This document shows, in pieces, positions 48,256 through 56,657 of a stretch of DNA of 64,000 nucleotides (position 1 is the stretch's first letter; every line of letters starts with the position of its first letter). The translations under genes and the position numbers were made by a program. Origin of the DNA: Chloroflexota bacterium (GTDB lineage: Bacteria; Chloroflexota; UBA11872). Below the pieces are notes generated by a model. The model made no database searches and had not been told where the DNA came from. It saw only the letters and a list, made by a program, of their open reading frames with translations. The stretch spans positions 28,540-92,539 of the forward strand of contig JAJDZD010000065.1 in assembly GCA_022824865.1 (NCBI GenBank). Reading direction: 5' to 3'.

Positions 48256-48386
48256 TTCTCAGACTTGGTTGAAGGGCCGTATCCCCGCTAGGAGTCTGGC
48301 AAGCGTCCCACGCACCCCCAAACCGCTGTGTTGGGTTTACTACCGTTCCTCGATCTCGACTCGCCTCCTGTCGCTGCCGCCGATAG

Positions 48387-48809
48387 CTACGTCGCGACGT
48401 GCCGCCTGCCTCGTACCCGCACCACCACCTGCCCGTCCCGCACCTCCACCGGAAACGTCCGCGCCCGCACCCGCTCGTCGTAAAGCGCCTGCCCTGTCGC
48501 TATGTCAAATTCCCAGTTATGGAACGGGCACCGCAGAATCTCGCCCTCCCGCTCGAACTCCCAGTACCCCACCCGGTCCGACACCGGATGCGGCCGAATC
48601 CGCCCCCGGCACAGCGGTCCGCCCCGATGCGGACAGTGATTCAGCAGCGCGTACAACTCGCCGTCCAGGTTGAAAACCGTCACCCCGTACGTGAGCGCCC
48701 CCCGAACCTCGCACCGCTCCCCTGGCGGCAACTCGGCCAACGGGCAAACCACAACCTCGTCCGAGGCGGCCACCTCTAAGAGTTCCGATGCCGCAGGAGC
48801 CCCACGCAA
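48387..48809 (-). CDS. Rieske [2Fe-2S] ferredoxin-type protein
   Basis: A 140-residue Rieske protein. Cluster ligands: NHCPHRGGPLCRG (Cys, His) and LRCPFHNWEFDIATGQ (Cys, His), with a 30-residue loop between. The N-terminal part (VVVCPLAELPPGERCEVRG) and the C-terminal YDERVRARTFPVEVRDGQVV complete the fold. It should carry electrons, for example to an oxygenase. No oxygenase is adjacent; the amidohydrolase upstream on the same strand (298-base gap) is the likely partner in a degradation pathway. Unlike the gene at 38830, its second motif is intact. Confidence 0.88.
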   Translation of the reverse strand: MRGAPAASELLEVAASDEVVVCPLAELPPGERCEVRGALTYGVTVFNLDGELYALLNHCPHRGGPLCRGRIRPHPVSDRVGYWEFEREGEILRCPFHNWEFDIATGQALYDERVRARTFPVEVRDGQVVVRVRGRRHVAT

Positions 48810-48835
48810 GACGCCTCGCGCGCCCTAAGCCACGG

Positions 48836-48916
48836 CCGCTCTTCCTCCCTCTCCCCCTGGAGATCGTTGCGAAACTCCGGAGTCCTCAATGCTCCTGCCG
48901 CTCTTACTCCCTCTCC
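48836..48916 (+). repeat. Two copies of a CT-rich intergenic repeat
   Basis: CCGCTCTTCCTCCCTCTCC at 48836-48854 and CCGCTCTTACTCCCTCTCC at 48898-48916, each followed after about ten bases by GTTGCG. A third copy is at 63768-63786. A related CCCCTCTCCTGGGGGAGAGG palindrome follows near 48990. These fill the 298-base gap between the Rieske and amidohydrolase genes; no gene is visible there. Confidence 0.6.
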
Positions 48917-49107
48917 TGGGAGGCTGTTGCGTAGCCCGAGGGGCGGGGTTGCGCTGTCAATCCCTTCAAGGAGCCGCCGTTCTTTCCCCTCTCCTGGGGG
49001 AGAGGCAGGTTCGGGCGTCTTCGGCCGAAACCGGTGAGGGGTCTTCCGGGCAACCCACCACGGATTACGCAAGGGTCTCTGGTCAGCCAGACCCATCGAA
49101 ACTGTCG

Positions 49108-50217
49108 TTACAACCTGAACGCCGCGCGCGCCGTCTCGCCAAAGATGTTGTTGCGCATCTCGGCCGGGAAATCCGGCGCCACCGACGTCGGCGAGTCCCA
49201 GTCCCAGTGCGGGAAATCGCTCGCGTACACCAGCGTCTCGTCCGCGCGCGCCTGCTCCAGGAACCAGTGCAGGTCCTCGCGCGATCCCGGCTGCTCCATC
49301 GGCTGCGTGCCCACCCGGATATGATCGCGGAAATACTCGCTCGGCAGCCGCTTCACCCACGGCGTGTAGTCCCGCACCGCCTTCCAGTCGGCGTCGAAGT
49401 GGTTTAGCAGCCCTGGAATCCACCAGGTATCCACTTCCACGAACACCCACGTCAGCGTCGGGAACTTCTCGAACACCCCCTCGCAGATCAGGCTGGCCGT
49501 ATGCGCCTGCGCAATCTGCGGACGCGCCATCCGCATCTCCAGGTAGTAGGTCGGGAATCCCGCGGCCGTCGGCGGATTCGTTTGACCCCGCCCCTCGCCC
49601 CCGAAGTGCGTCACGATCGTCAGCCCGTATCTCTCCGCCGCCTCATATATGGGGTGGTAAATCCGGTTCCCGTACGGATGACGTCCGCCCGCCGGCAGCA
49701 TCACCCCTACCACCGCCGGGTGATCCCCCAGCCGCTCGATCTCCTCCACCGCCAGCACCGGGTCGTTCGGCCCCACCGCCAGCGTCGCGCGGAACCGCGG
49801 GTCCTTCGCCACCCAGTGATCCATCGTCCAGTCGTTATGCGCCCGGCAGATCGCCGCCGCGTAGTCCAGATTCGTCATCCCCACCGTCGGGTAGACCATC
49901 TGCCCCGTCAGGATCGCCACGTCGAACCCGTACGGATCCAGGTGCTCCTTGACCGTGAACTCCGCAAAGTCCGTGTGCTCGTCCACGTCGTGATCGGTCC
50001 GGTAGCCGTGCGAGTTCGGCATGTTCGTCCAGCCGCCGTTCGGAAACATGGATCCGAAGTCCTTGATTTCCTGCACGTACTGCCGCGGCAGATAGGGAAA
50101 GATCTCGTCGATCTTGTGCCACAGGTGGTGGCAGTCGCAGTCCACCAGGTAGGGCGCGACTTTGCGATACGTGGGCGCCCGCTCGGCGGGACGGGTCAGG
50201 GAGTCAACGGCCACCAT
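49108..50217 (-). CDS. Amidohydrolase family 2 (ACMSD-like TIM-barrel metal hydrolase)
   Basis: A 369-residue amidohydrolase-2 enzyme. Metal-site features: VDCDCHHLW at the start (His ligands), VTHFGGEGRG near residue 200, the HTASLICEGVFEKFPTLTWV segment with EVDTWWIP, and YASDFPHWDWDSP near residue 320 (metal Asp). These enzymes decarboxylate or hydrolyse carboxylated ring compounds using a divalent metal. The upstream frame is open, but the ATG at 50217 (MVAVDSLTRP) is preferred. Pairing with a Rieske gene downstream suggests catabolism of aromatic or sponge/algal-type organic matter, an inference. Confidence 0.88.
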   Translation of the reverse strand: MVAVDSLTRPAERAPTYRKVAPYLVDCDCHHLWHKIDEIFPYLPRQYVQEIKDFGSMFPNGGWTNMPNSHGYRTDHDVDEHTDFAEFTVKEHLDPYGFDVAILTGQMVYPTVGMTNLDYAAAICRAHNDWTMDHWVAKDPRFRATLAVGPNDPVLAVEEIERLGDHPAVVGVMLPAGGRHPYGNRIYHPIYEAAERYGLTIVTHFGGEGRGQTNPPTAAGFPTYYLEMRMARPQIAQAHTASLICEGVFEKFPTLTWVFVEVDTWWIPGLLNHFDADWKAVRDYTPWVKRLPSEYFRDHIRVGTQPMEQPGSREDLHWFLEQARADETLVYASDFPHWDWDSPTSVAPDFPAEMRNNIFGETARAAFRL

Positions 50218-50329
50218 CACTCGACTCCAGCGCAATCCTCAGCGCAACCCCGATGGTATCCCACCCACCGTCAACTGCGGACGCTCGGCAATAGCCGGAC
50301 CTCCGCGCCCCGGCCCTTGCGGCCTTGTG

Positions 50330-51025
50330 TTACCCGTATTTCCGCAGCATGTAACCGATCCCGGGCTTCGTGACCAGGTAGCGCGGTGTGTTCGGATCCT
50401 GCTCAATCTTCTCCCGAACCCGCCCCACGTACACCCGTACCAGATGCCGGTCCCCCGCATACTCCGATCCCCACACCTCCTCAACCAACTGAGCCGGCGT
50501 AAACACCCGGTCCCGGTTCCGGGCCAGGAAACGCAGCAGGCGAAACTCCGAGGCGCTCAACCCCACCGGCCGCCCGGCCACCGCCACCTCCGCCGCCGCA
50601 AAGTCGATAGAGAGCCCATCCGACTCAAACGGCGGCCACGCCCCCGCCGGCGCCCCCCACAAAACCGACCGCAGCCGCGCCAGCAATTGATCCTGGTCAA
50701 ACGGCTTCGGTAGGTAATCGTCCGCCCCCGCCTCCAGCGCCCGTGCGATCCCCTCGTCATCCTCCCGCGCGGTCATCGCAATCACCGGTGCGTCGCAGGA
50801 CTCGCGCAACCGCCGCAGCGCAACCAGCGCATCCAGATCAGGCAGCCCCAAGTCCAGCAACACCACATCCGGCCTCTCGGTAACGGCCTCGTCCAGACCT
50901 CGCGCGCCCGTCCCGGCAAACACCGCCCGGAAGTCGCCCACGGCCAGATCCGCGCGCAACTGCCGCACGTACCGCAGGTCATCCTCGATCACCAACACCA
51001 GCGGACGCCCTCCGCTGCCCGTCAT
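50330..51025 (-). CDS. OmpR/PhoB-family response regulator (no adjacent kinase)
   Basis: A 231-residue response regulator. Receiver: LVLVIEDDLRYVRQLRADLA, phosphorylation site VVLLDLGLPDLDAL, IAMTAREDDEG and ADDYLPKPFDQDQLLARLRS. DNA-binding winged helix: GLSASEFRLLRFLARNRDRV, VWGSEYAGDRHLVRVYVGRV, YLVTKPGIGYMLRKYG. All key Asp, Thr and Lys residues are present. No histidine kinase gene is near, so it is an orphan in this window. Targets unknown. It is divergent from the DUF4389 gene (156 bases between). Confidence 0.92.
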   Translation of the reverse strand: MTGSGGRPLVLVIEDDLRYVRQLRADLAVGDFRAVFAGTGARGLDEAVTERPDVVLLDLGLPDLDALVALRRLRESCDAPVIAMTAREDDEGIARALEAGADDYLPKPFDQDQLLARLRSVLWGAPAGAWPPFESDGLSIDFAAAEVAVAGRPVGLSASEFRLLRFLARNRDRVFTPAQLVEEVWGSEYAGDRHLVRVYVGRVREKIEQDPNTPRYLVTKPGIGYMLRKYG

Positions 51026-51181
51026 TCAGTGTTCCTTCGTGTGCGCTCGGCCCGTCAATCCATGACCACGCATGGTGCGACACCCCCCGGCAGCCCGTAC
51101 ACCCGGCCAGTCACTCGCTGGCCAAAGTACGAACCCGAAACATAGGATTATGTCCACTAGTTCCCGAGAGGCCCACACGGC

Positions 51182-51814
51182 ATGGCCAGCAACCAGTCCG
51201 ACTACCCCGTCCAGTTCTCGGTTGACTATCCGGACAGACCCCTCAATCGCGTCACCACGCTCTTCAGGCTCTTCATGATCATCCCCATCCTCATCGTGGC
51301 CGCCCTGCTTCCCGGCATGGTCAACAGCGGCCAGTTCGGCGACAGTGGACAGACGGCCATCTCCATCCCGATCCTCTGGCTCCCGCTCGTCCTCATGCTG
51401 GTCTTCCGACACAAGTACCCGCGCTGGTGGTTCGACTGGAATCTCGAACTCACCCGTTTCGTGTACCGCATCGAGGTCTACTTCATGGCCCTGCGCGATG
51501 AGTACCCCTCAACCGACGAACACCAGGCTGTTCACCTCGACATCGAGTACCCCAACGCCGAGACCGATCTCAACCGCTGGCTCCCCCTCGTCAAGTGGCT
51601 CCTCGCCATCCCCCACTACATCGTCCTGGTCATCCTCTCCATCCTGGCCTTCGTGGCCGTCGTCCTCGGCTGGATCATGGTCGTCATCACCGCCGAGTAC
51701 CCGCGTGCCCTCTTTGACTTCATCGTCGGCGTCATCCGCTACGGCGCCCGCGTCCAGGCCTACGCCCTCATCCTCACCACCGACCGCTACCCACCCTTCC
51801 GCCTCGACCCCTAA
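51182..51814 (+). CDS. DUF4389 membrane protein
   Basis: A 210-residue protein with two halves of the DUF4389 type: DYPVQFSVDYPDRPLNRVTT then a helix (LFMIIPILIVAALLPGM), and later YPNAETDLNRWLPLVKWLLA then IPHYIVLVILSILAFVAVVL. The intervening RFVYRIEVYFMALRDEYPST is a family block. Four hydrophobic segments in total. Function unknown. A DUF4389 protein beside a response regulator might be its target, but no evidence shows this. Confidence 0.86.
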   Translation: MASNQSDYPVQFSVDYPDRPLNRVTTLFRLFMIIPILIVAALLPGMVNSGQFGDSGQTAISIPILWLPLVLMLVFRHKYPRWWFDWNLELTRFVYRIEVYFMALRDEYPSTDEHQAVHLDIEYPNAETDLNRWLPLVKWLLAIPHYIVLVILSILAFVAVVLGWIMVVITAEYPRALFDFIVGVIRYGARVQAYALILTTDRYPPFRLDP

Positions 51815-52111
51815 CCCCGCCAAGCGCCCCAGGCCAGCGCGTCAAGTCAACCGCGGTCCGGGACGCACTAGCGGAAGGTCAAGCCGCTAGTCCCAACGTG
51901 CATCGTCCCACCTGCCCGCACTAGGCACCTACGCAACCCCAAGAATCCAAAACATCACCGCTACGCGCCATCCCGACGCCTCGTCATCCACATGGACACA
52001 ATCACGGCGATACACGCCGCCGTGCACAAGTGCCGGCGCGGCGTTCAGATCCGTCCGATGTGACGAGCTTCGCAGAACTCAGCTACGCTGCTTAGCCAAG
52101 AGGCGACATCA
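51815..52111. other. Intergenic region with one strong hairpin
   Basis: No gene is visible. A hairpin at 51860-51894 (CTAGCGG/CCGCTAG, extended by GGGA/TCCC with a four-base bulge) may end transcription of the DUF4389 gene. The rest is of lower coding character; the last bases hold AGAGGCGACATCA, the ribosome site of the small lipoprotein. Confidence 0.5.
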
Positions 52112-52318
52112 ATGAGCATTCGCCCAAGCCGCTGGCGCCTGGCGCCGGCGGCTGTCGTCGTCCTGCTGCTTCTGACAGTTGCGGCCGGCTGTCAACGAGA
52201 GACAGTACAGAAATCACAGGAGTACCGCGATGAGTGCCGGTCATGGACTCACGGCGATCCCATGCCCACCAAAGACAATCCTGCGCCAACCGCAATAGTC
52301 CGCTGCCACGACCCCTGA
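52112..52318 (+). CDS. Small predicted lipoprotein
   Basis: A 68-residue protein with a textbook lipoprotein signal: basic start SIRPSRWR, hydrophobic LAPAAVVVLLLLTVAAG and lipobox-Cys at about residue 27. The mature part is only 41 residues (QRETVQKSQEYRDECRSWTH), with two further Cys. AGAGGCG stands seven bases before the ATG. No family recognised. Standing alone before the LRR protein gene. Confidence 0.6.
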   Translation: MSIRPSRWRLAPAAVVVLLLLTVAAGCQRETVQKSQEYRDECRSWTHGDPMPTKDNPAPTAIVRCHDP

Positions 52319-52680
52319 GACCCGTTCGAGCCAAAGCAACCGGGCGTCGCAGTCAGGAGGAGTCGGGATAGAGCCTCCGTCGGCAGCCACCGGTACCACG
52401 AGCTACAACAGGCGACTGCGGACGCCTCCGACCAGCAACGCCGGCGACCTTCCCGCACCAGTTGGACCCGAGGACGATCGATGCGCTAAACCAGCCGGAC
52501 TGACCAGGGTTATCACGGCGCCAGTCATGCGCTTGAGCCCGTCGCCGACCGCCGAAGAGTCTTTGACGAGCCAGAATGGGGGCCTGTGAAGCTCTGCCAG
52601 CCTAACGCACATGATGTTTCGACAGGGCCCGAGTCATCTGGTTGAGGCAATACAACTACCCGACTTTGCGCAACCGACGC
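52319..52680. other. Intergenic region, no gene seen
   Basis: About 360 bases of mixed composition, less GC-rich than the genes. Frames on both strands are short or lack family features. The last 40 bases include an in-frame TTG at 52642 that could extend the next gene, but the signal-like N-terminus argues for ATG 52681. Confidence 0.4.
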
Positions 52681-55005
52681 ATGAGTCGCTTTAAACGCAC
52701 CGCCTTGACCGCCAGTCGCGCGGTCGTGACTGTCCTCATCCTTGGAGCGTTCACCGGCTCGATTTCGCAGAACGCAGCGCTCAATGTTGGAGCGACGAAA
52801 GAGACTTTGGCGGCGTCCAAGAGCGGCATTCGGCTAGCAGACCTTCGGCAGAGTGCTGTGCAGGCCCCAGGATCTGCAACGATCCCCCCTTCCCGCAAAG
52901 CTCAATCTGCACTCTCAGAGACGCACCACTCCGCACTCGCCTCAATCTCAGACGACGAACCGCATTCGTTGCTGGCCGTCGCCGGTGGTGCTGCATCCGG
53001 GCAGAGCCAGTCCGAAGTTCAAGCAGAAAGGCGCGGTCTCGTTCCATCGTTATCACTTGCGCCCGGCACACCCGGGTCATGCCAGGTCTATGGTTCGGCA
53101 GAGCGCTCGCACCGTCTCGACTACGGCCTCCACCGCAGCGGTTTCGACGCTGACCCTCTCTGGACCCGGGACATCAGCGGCTTCGAGACTCCTCCGCACT
53201 GGAGCACGGATGGCCGGTGGATCGTGTTCGGCGAGGGCGCCGAGGTGCACATGGTCTCGATGGATGGCAGGCAGTTCTTCCGGCTCGTTCGTGAATCCGG
53301 CGACTTCCATATCGGCTCGGCGCACTACGCCTTTAACCGACTGACGGGACTTGACGTATCCAGCGACGGCACCGCGCTGGTGTACGCCGTGTGCTGGACG
53401 TATGTGAGTGGTGGAAGTCGGAATATGCAAACGGTAAGGATTCCGCCGGAAGGTGGACGTCCGGGGCGTGCAATCTGCTTGGATTTCGACGCCTTGGCCG
53501 AACGTGTGGGGGAGTGCCCCACACGCAATCCGATGATTTCCGACATAAAAATTCTCACGTATCCGTCCGGCGACTCGACCTTTCGGGTCAAGGACGACTT
53601 CTACGAGGTCACGCTGGTTCGGCTCGATCAGGGAACGTTCACGCGTCTCCATCCAGGCAACTTTCCAGCGTTCTCGCCGGATGGCACACGGATTGCTTTC
53701 GTTGCCCAGGACGGGCGCGATGGACCCTCACGTCTCTACACCATGGCGACGGACGGCACCGACGTGCGGAACCTGGGCGTCGCGCCGGTTAATCATCCGC
53801 CGCGTTGGTCGCCGGACGGCTCGCGCCTCGCATACGTCCTACGGGACGAACACCCCTACGCGATTTACACGATCAACGCCGACGGGACTGAACGACAGTA
53901 CCTCTCGACTGCGATAAGCGGACCGGCGTGGTCGGCGGACGGCTCGCGGGTCGCGTTTGCCAAGGCCGACGGTCGCTCGACGGCGGTCTACACGATCGCT
54001 GCGGATGGAACGGACGCTCGGCCACTGACGACCCTACGTGTCGAGCCAGCCTGGGCTTCAACCATTGAGTGGTCGCCGGACGGCTCGCGGATCCTGGTTG
54101 CGTTTACTTCGTCCGTCTGGGTGGTAGCCCTTGACGGCGAATCCATGCACCAGCTGGTGAAGGTGCACGAGTCGCCGCACGTATACGAGGCGCGCTCGGT
54201 GCCCGCCTGGTCGCCCGACGGGACGCGGATCGCGCTGTACCAACCTTCGGAAGGTGGCAGCGGATTCCGTTACAGCGGCGGCGAGGTGGTGCTTGCCAGC
54301 CTAGCGTCGGATGGGTCGGACCCCCGGATGTTGGTCCGCGATCACGATGGCTTGATGGCGGAGCGTCAGGAAGATCTCGTGGTCAAGATTCCGGCGACGC
54401 CGGCGTCGTGTCGTGCCGGCGTGGTGGTATCGGCACCCCTGCGCAACGCTGGCTTGGTCCGGGATTGCGAAACGCTGGTGGGACTACGGCACGACCAGTT
54501 TGGTACCGCCGCCACCAACTGGGGACGCGATGTTCCCGTAAACGACTGGGAGGGGGTGTCCGTTTCCGGCTCTCCTCCCCGAGTCAGGAAATTGGACTTC
54601 GGTGACGGGTCACTCGGTGAGTTCGCCCATGGCGGGGTCCTTCCGACGGCGTTGGCGGAGTTGGAATACCTTGACAGATTGGACCTTTCGGGTAATCGGT
54701 TCACCGGCCCGATTCCTGCCGAGTGGGGCCGGCTGACGAGGCTTCTCGTGCTGGACCTCTCCGACAACGATCTGACCGGCGAGATTCCAACTGAGCTGAG
54801 CGGCCTCGGCCGCTTAAGGGTCCTGGACCTCTCCAATAACGCGCTATCCGGTCCCATTCCGCCCGAGTTGGCCAAGATCGAGACTCTTCGAGAGTTACAA
54901 CTCGGCGGCAATTCACTGACGGGCTGTATCCCAGCCACGCTTTCGAATCTGCGGGGTATGGACACGTCGCTCTTGGGCCTTGAGCGGTGCGTGCCAGAGA
55001 CATGA
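52681..55005 (+). CDS. Exported TolB-like beta-propeller fused to plant-type leucine-rich repeats
   Basis: A 774-residue protein. An N-terminal signal-like helix (TALTASRAVVTVLILGAFTG) is followed by a disordered region, then a TolB/WD40-like propeller from about residue 170 to 560 with repeated blades (FPAFSPDGTRIAFVAQDGRD, RWSPDGSRLAYVLRDEHPYA, WSADGSRVAFAKADGRSTAV, EWSPDGSRILVAF). Then LGLRHDQFGTAATNW-like sequence introduces four to five LRRs of the plant receptor type: YLDRLDLSGNRFTGPIPAEW, LLVLDLSDNDLTGEIPTELS, LRVLDLSNNALSGPIPPELA, LRELQLGGNSLTGCIPATLS. Probably a surface or periplasmic binding protein. The propeller-LRR fusion is unusual. Confidence 0.83.
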   Translation: MSRFKRTALTASRAVVTVLILGAFTGSISQNAALNVGATKETLAASKSGIRLADLRQSAVQAPGSATIPPSRKAQSALSETHHSALASISDDEPHSLLAVAGGAASGQSQSEVQAERRGLVPSLSLAPGTPGSCQVYGSAERSHRLDYGLHRSGFDADPLWTRDISGFETPPHWSTDGRWIVFGEGAEVHMVSMDGRQFFRLVRESGDFHIGSAHYAFNRLTGLDVSSDGTALVYAVCWTYVSGGSRNMQTVRIPPEGGRPGRAICLDFDALAERVGECPTRNPMISDIKILTYPSGDSTFRVKDDFYEVTLVRLDQGTFTRLHPGNFPAFSPDGTRIAFVAQDGRDGPSRLYTMATDGTDVRNLGVAPVNHPPRWSPDGSRLAYVLRDEHPYAIYTINADGTERQYLSTAISGPAWSADGSRVAFAKADGRSTAVYTIAADGTDARPLTTLRVEPAWASTIEWSPDGSRILVAFTSSVWVVALDGESMHQLVKVHESPHVYEARSVPAWSPDGTRIALYQPSEGGSGFRYSGGEVVLASLASDGSDPRMLVRDHDGLMAERQEDLVVKIPATPASCRAGVVVSAPLRNAGLVRDCETLVGLRHDQFGTAATNWGRDVPVNDWEGVSVSGSPPRVRKLDFGDGSLGEFAHGGVLPTALAELEYLDRLDLSGNRFTGPIPAEWGRLTRLLVLDLSDNDLTGEIPTELSGLGRLRVLDLSNNALSGPIPPELAKIETLRELQLGGNSLTGCIPATLSNLRGMDTSLLGLERCVPET

Positions 55006-55070
55006 GGACAACTCCTCAAAGTGACGTTCGTGAAGTCCTGCGGACAACCGAGCGGCGAATGAAACGCCGC

Positions 55071-55493
55071 TCACCCACCCGCCCACGGATCAATCACCTC
55101 AACCCCACACCCCCAAAACCCTTCCACATCCCGCGTCGCCACACCCATCCCCTTGGAGCGCGCGATTGCCGCAGTCTGGCAGTCCGCTTGACTGATCACC
55201 CGACGCACATCGCGGCGGCCGGCCGCAATCTCGGCTTACGCTTGGGCGGCCGCCGCGTCAAAGGCCAGCACCCGCCTGCCAAATACCTCGCCAAACAGTT
55301 GATCCACGGCCGTCGCTAACCCATCGCAACGCCATCCCCCCGGCAGCAGCCCGATCCCCGTGCGCATCTCAGATTCGGTCACCGCGGTCACGAACAACCC
55401 GCCAGTGTCCTGTCGGTCCACTCCGGCCGGCAACGCGGGCGCCGGGCGTGCCCGCGTCAACTCCGAAGTAACGTTCGTGTCCAGGACGATCAC
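55071..55493 (-). pseudogene. PIN-domain toxin (VapC/FitB-like) with a nonsense codon
   Basis: Reads as one 140-residue PIN RNase: IVLDTNVTSELTRARPAPAL (catalytic Asp), FVTAVTESEMRTGIGLLPGG (catalytic Glu), VLAFDAAAAQA, then a TAA at 55236-55238, then AEIAAGRRDVRRVISQADCQ (catalytic Asp), TAAIARSKGMGVATRDVEGF, DPWAGG and a normal stop. The TAA sits where FitB-type proteins carry a Tyr (QAYAEIAAGRR). The truncated product would lack the later active-site Asp. Upstream on the same strand is an antitoxin-like tail. Confidence 0.72.
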
Positions 55494-55504
55494 CCGCCCT
55501 TACC

Positions 55505-55612
55505 TCAGTCGAACCGCGGCGGCTCCCGCATCGGCTCCCGCGACGGAATCTCCAGGTCCACGCCCCCAAGCAGCCCGAATAGCTCATGAATAGCCGTCCC
55601 CAGATTGCGAAC
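55505..55612 (-). pseudogene. Remnant of a FitA/VapB-type antitoxin (C-terminal part)
   Basis: In the frame ending at the TGA at 55505-55507, the translation RNLGTAIHELFGLLGGVDLE, then IPSREPMREPPRFD resembles the C-terminal tail of FitA-type antitoxins, which bind the PIN toxin. It ends 11 bases before the toxin start, a normal operon spacing. The N-terminal DNA-binding half is not readable in this frame; the preceding bases look frame-shifted. Together with the toxin nonsense codon this is a decayed module. Left limit approximate. Confidence 0.4.
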
Positions 55613-55761
55613 GGGCCCTCTCGCGCGTCTTCCGCGTGTGGCCTCATCCGTCGCGACCGAGGATCTGTTTCGCCTGGGCGGCGGCCGCGGTGGCGGTGGA
55701 TTCGGCTTTGGTCGTGGAGCCGTACCGCTGCGCGGTGCCGAGTCATCGTGGCTCTCGCGCG

Positions 55762-56259
55762 TCACCCAGCCGGCACGCTGTACTCCGCCCGTACGATCTC
55801 GATGGCCCGGTCGTGACACTTGTTGTTCAGCTTGTCGTCGAGGGCAACGGGCACCTCCGGCCCTGACATCGTTCGCATCTCCAGCATTCGAGCCTTTATC
55901 TCCGCGTCGGGGTCGTACTGGTGCCACCACAGGTACTTCCACTCGTCGCTGATTGCCTTGAAGTGCTGTTTCGCGCCTTCGGCCTTGGCCGACTTCATTG
56001 AGGGATCGATGGTGATCAGGGCCAACGCAAGCAGCGACGCCAGCATGGCCAGCACCGCGCTCACCCACGGCGGCAGGACATCGATGACAAAGCTTGAGCC
56101 CGCAAAGAACGACGCGGCGGCAACCGCGGAAATCAGCCACTGGTGCTGCCGCCGATACCGATCGGTCAACGCCGCGAAATACAGGTAATTGCGCTCAGCG
56201 TCGAGCCGCCCATCCCACGCTATCTGCGCAATCCCCGCTTGGGAGATTGCCTCAGCCAC
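55762..56259 (-). CDS. Two-helix membrane protein, SLATT-like
   Basis: A 165-residue protein: an N-terminal helical part (DGRLDAERNYLYFAALTDRY), two close membrane helices (WLISAVAAASFFAGSSFVID and WVSAVLAMLASLLALALITI), and a helical C-terminus (AEGAKQHFKAISDEWKYLWW, HQYDPDAEIKARMLEM). This order and the RYRRQHQW before the first helix resemble SLATT proteins, two-helix effectors often linked to nucleotide-signalling defence systems. No nucleotidyltransferase or SLOG gene is adjacent, so a defence role is only a possibility. The decayed toxin module lies beside it. Confidence 0.6.
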   Translation of the reverse strand: MAEAISQAGIAQIAWDGRLDAERNYLYFAALTDRYRRQHQWLISAVAAASFFAGSSFVIDVLPPWVSAVLAMLASLLALALITIDPSMKSAKAEGAKQHFKAISDEWKYLWWHQYDPDAEIKARMLEMRTMSGPEVPVALDDKLNNKCHDRAIEIVRAEYSVPAG

Positions 56260-56630
56260 TCAAGCGCTACTCGCTTGCTGGGGATTGGCCATTCTAGCCA
56301 CCGCCTCGACCCGGCCAACCCGTCAATCGCCGAAACACCCACCGGACCACGGATTGATCGTCCTAGCCCGACAATCCAGAGTCCCCGCAACCTCTCGCAT
56401 CCCCACCGCTACGCCCCCAGGCAGGCCCCACACGCGACTCCGGTCCCGATCTTGCGTGCGGGCCGGCTTGAAACCGGTCTCTTCCGAGCACCCAACCCTT
56501 CGTGGTCAGCCGGGCGGCATTCCGCCGGAGTTCTTGCCCGCGACCCAGCCTCCATTTCGCCTACGCAAGCGAAGGTGCTTCCACCCGAGACCCCGCGACG
56601 AGAGCTCCGTAGCGAGGGGAGTTTTGACGA
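56260..56630. other. Intergenic region with a dispersed repeat
   Basis: No gene is visible. The region holds one copy of the 60-70-base repeat described at 56449-56516 and, at its right end, sequence leading into the regulator's operator. Short palindromes (CGGCATTCCGCCG) occur. Confidence 0.45.
56449..56516 (+). repeat. Dispersed intergenic repeat, copy 1
   Basis: Aligns with 63861-63922: both carry ATCTTNCGTNCGGGCC, then AA..G..CTCTTCCG, then TTCGTGGTNAGCCGG. About three quarters of positions match, with a small length difference. Two copies flank the metal-homeostasis module and a third partial copy (TTCGTGGTGAGCCGGGC) ends the window at 63984-64000. Confidence 0.6.
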
Positions 56631-56656
56631 CTATTGAGACTCGATTATCATTTATC
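56631..56656 (+). promoter_or_regulatory. Probable Fur/Zur-type operator of the regulator gene
   Basis: CTATTGAGAC (56631-56640) followed by TCGATTATCATTTATC lies immediately before the ATG of the Fur-family gene. The left half is identical to the half-site of the perfect dyad at 63618-63640; the right half is degenerate (TNTCANT kept). It fits negative autoregulation. The stretch is notably AT-rich for this genome. Confidence 0.6.
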
Positions 56657-56657
56657 T

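Noticed and set aside
48776..49450. A 224-codon minus-strand frame between the Rieske and amidohydrolase genes
   Set aside because: It spans the end of the amidohydrolase in another frame and the CT-rich repeats; no protein-like features.
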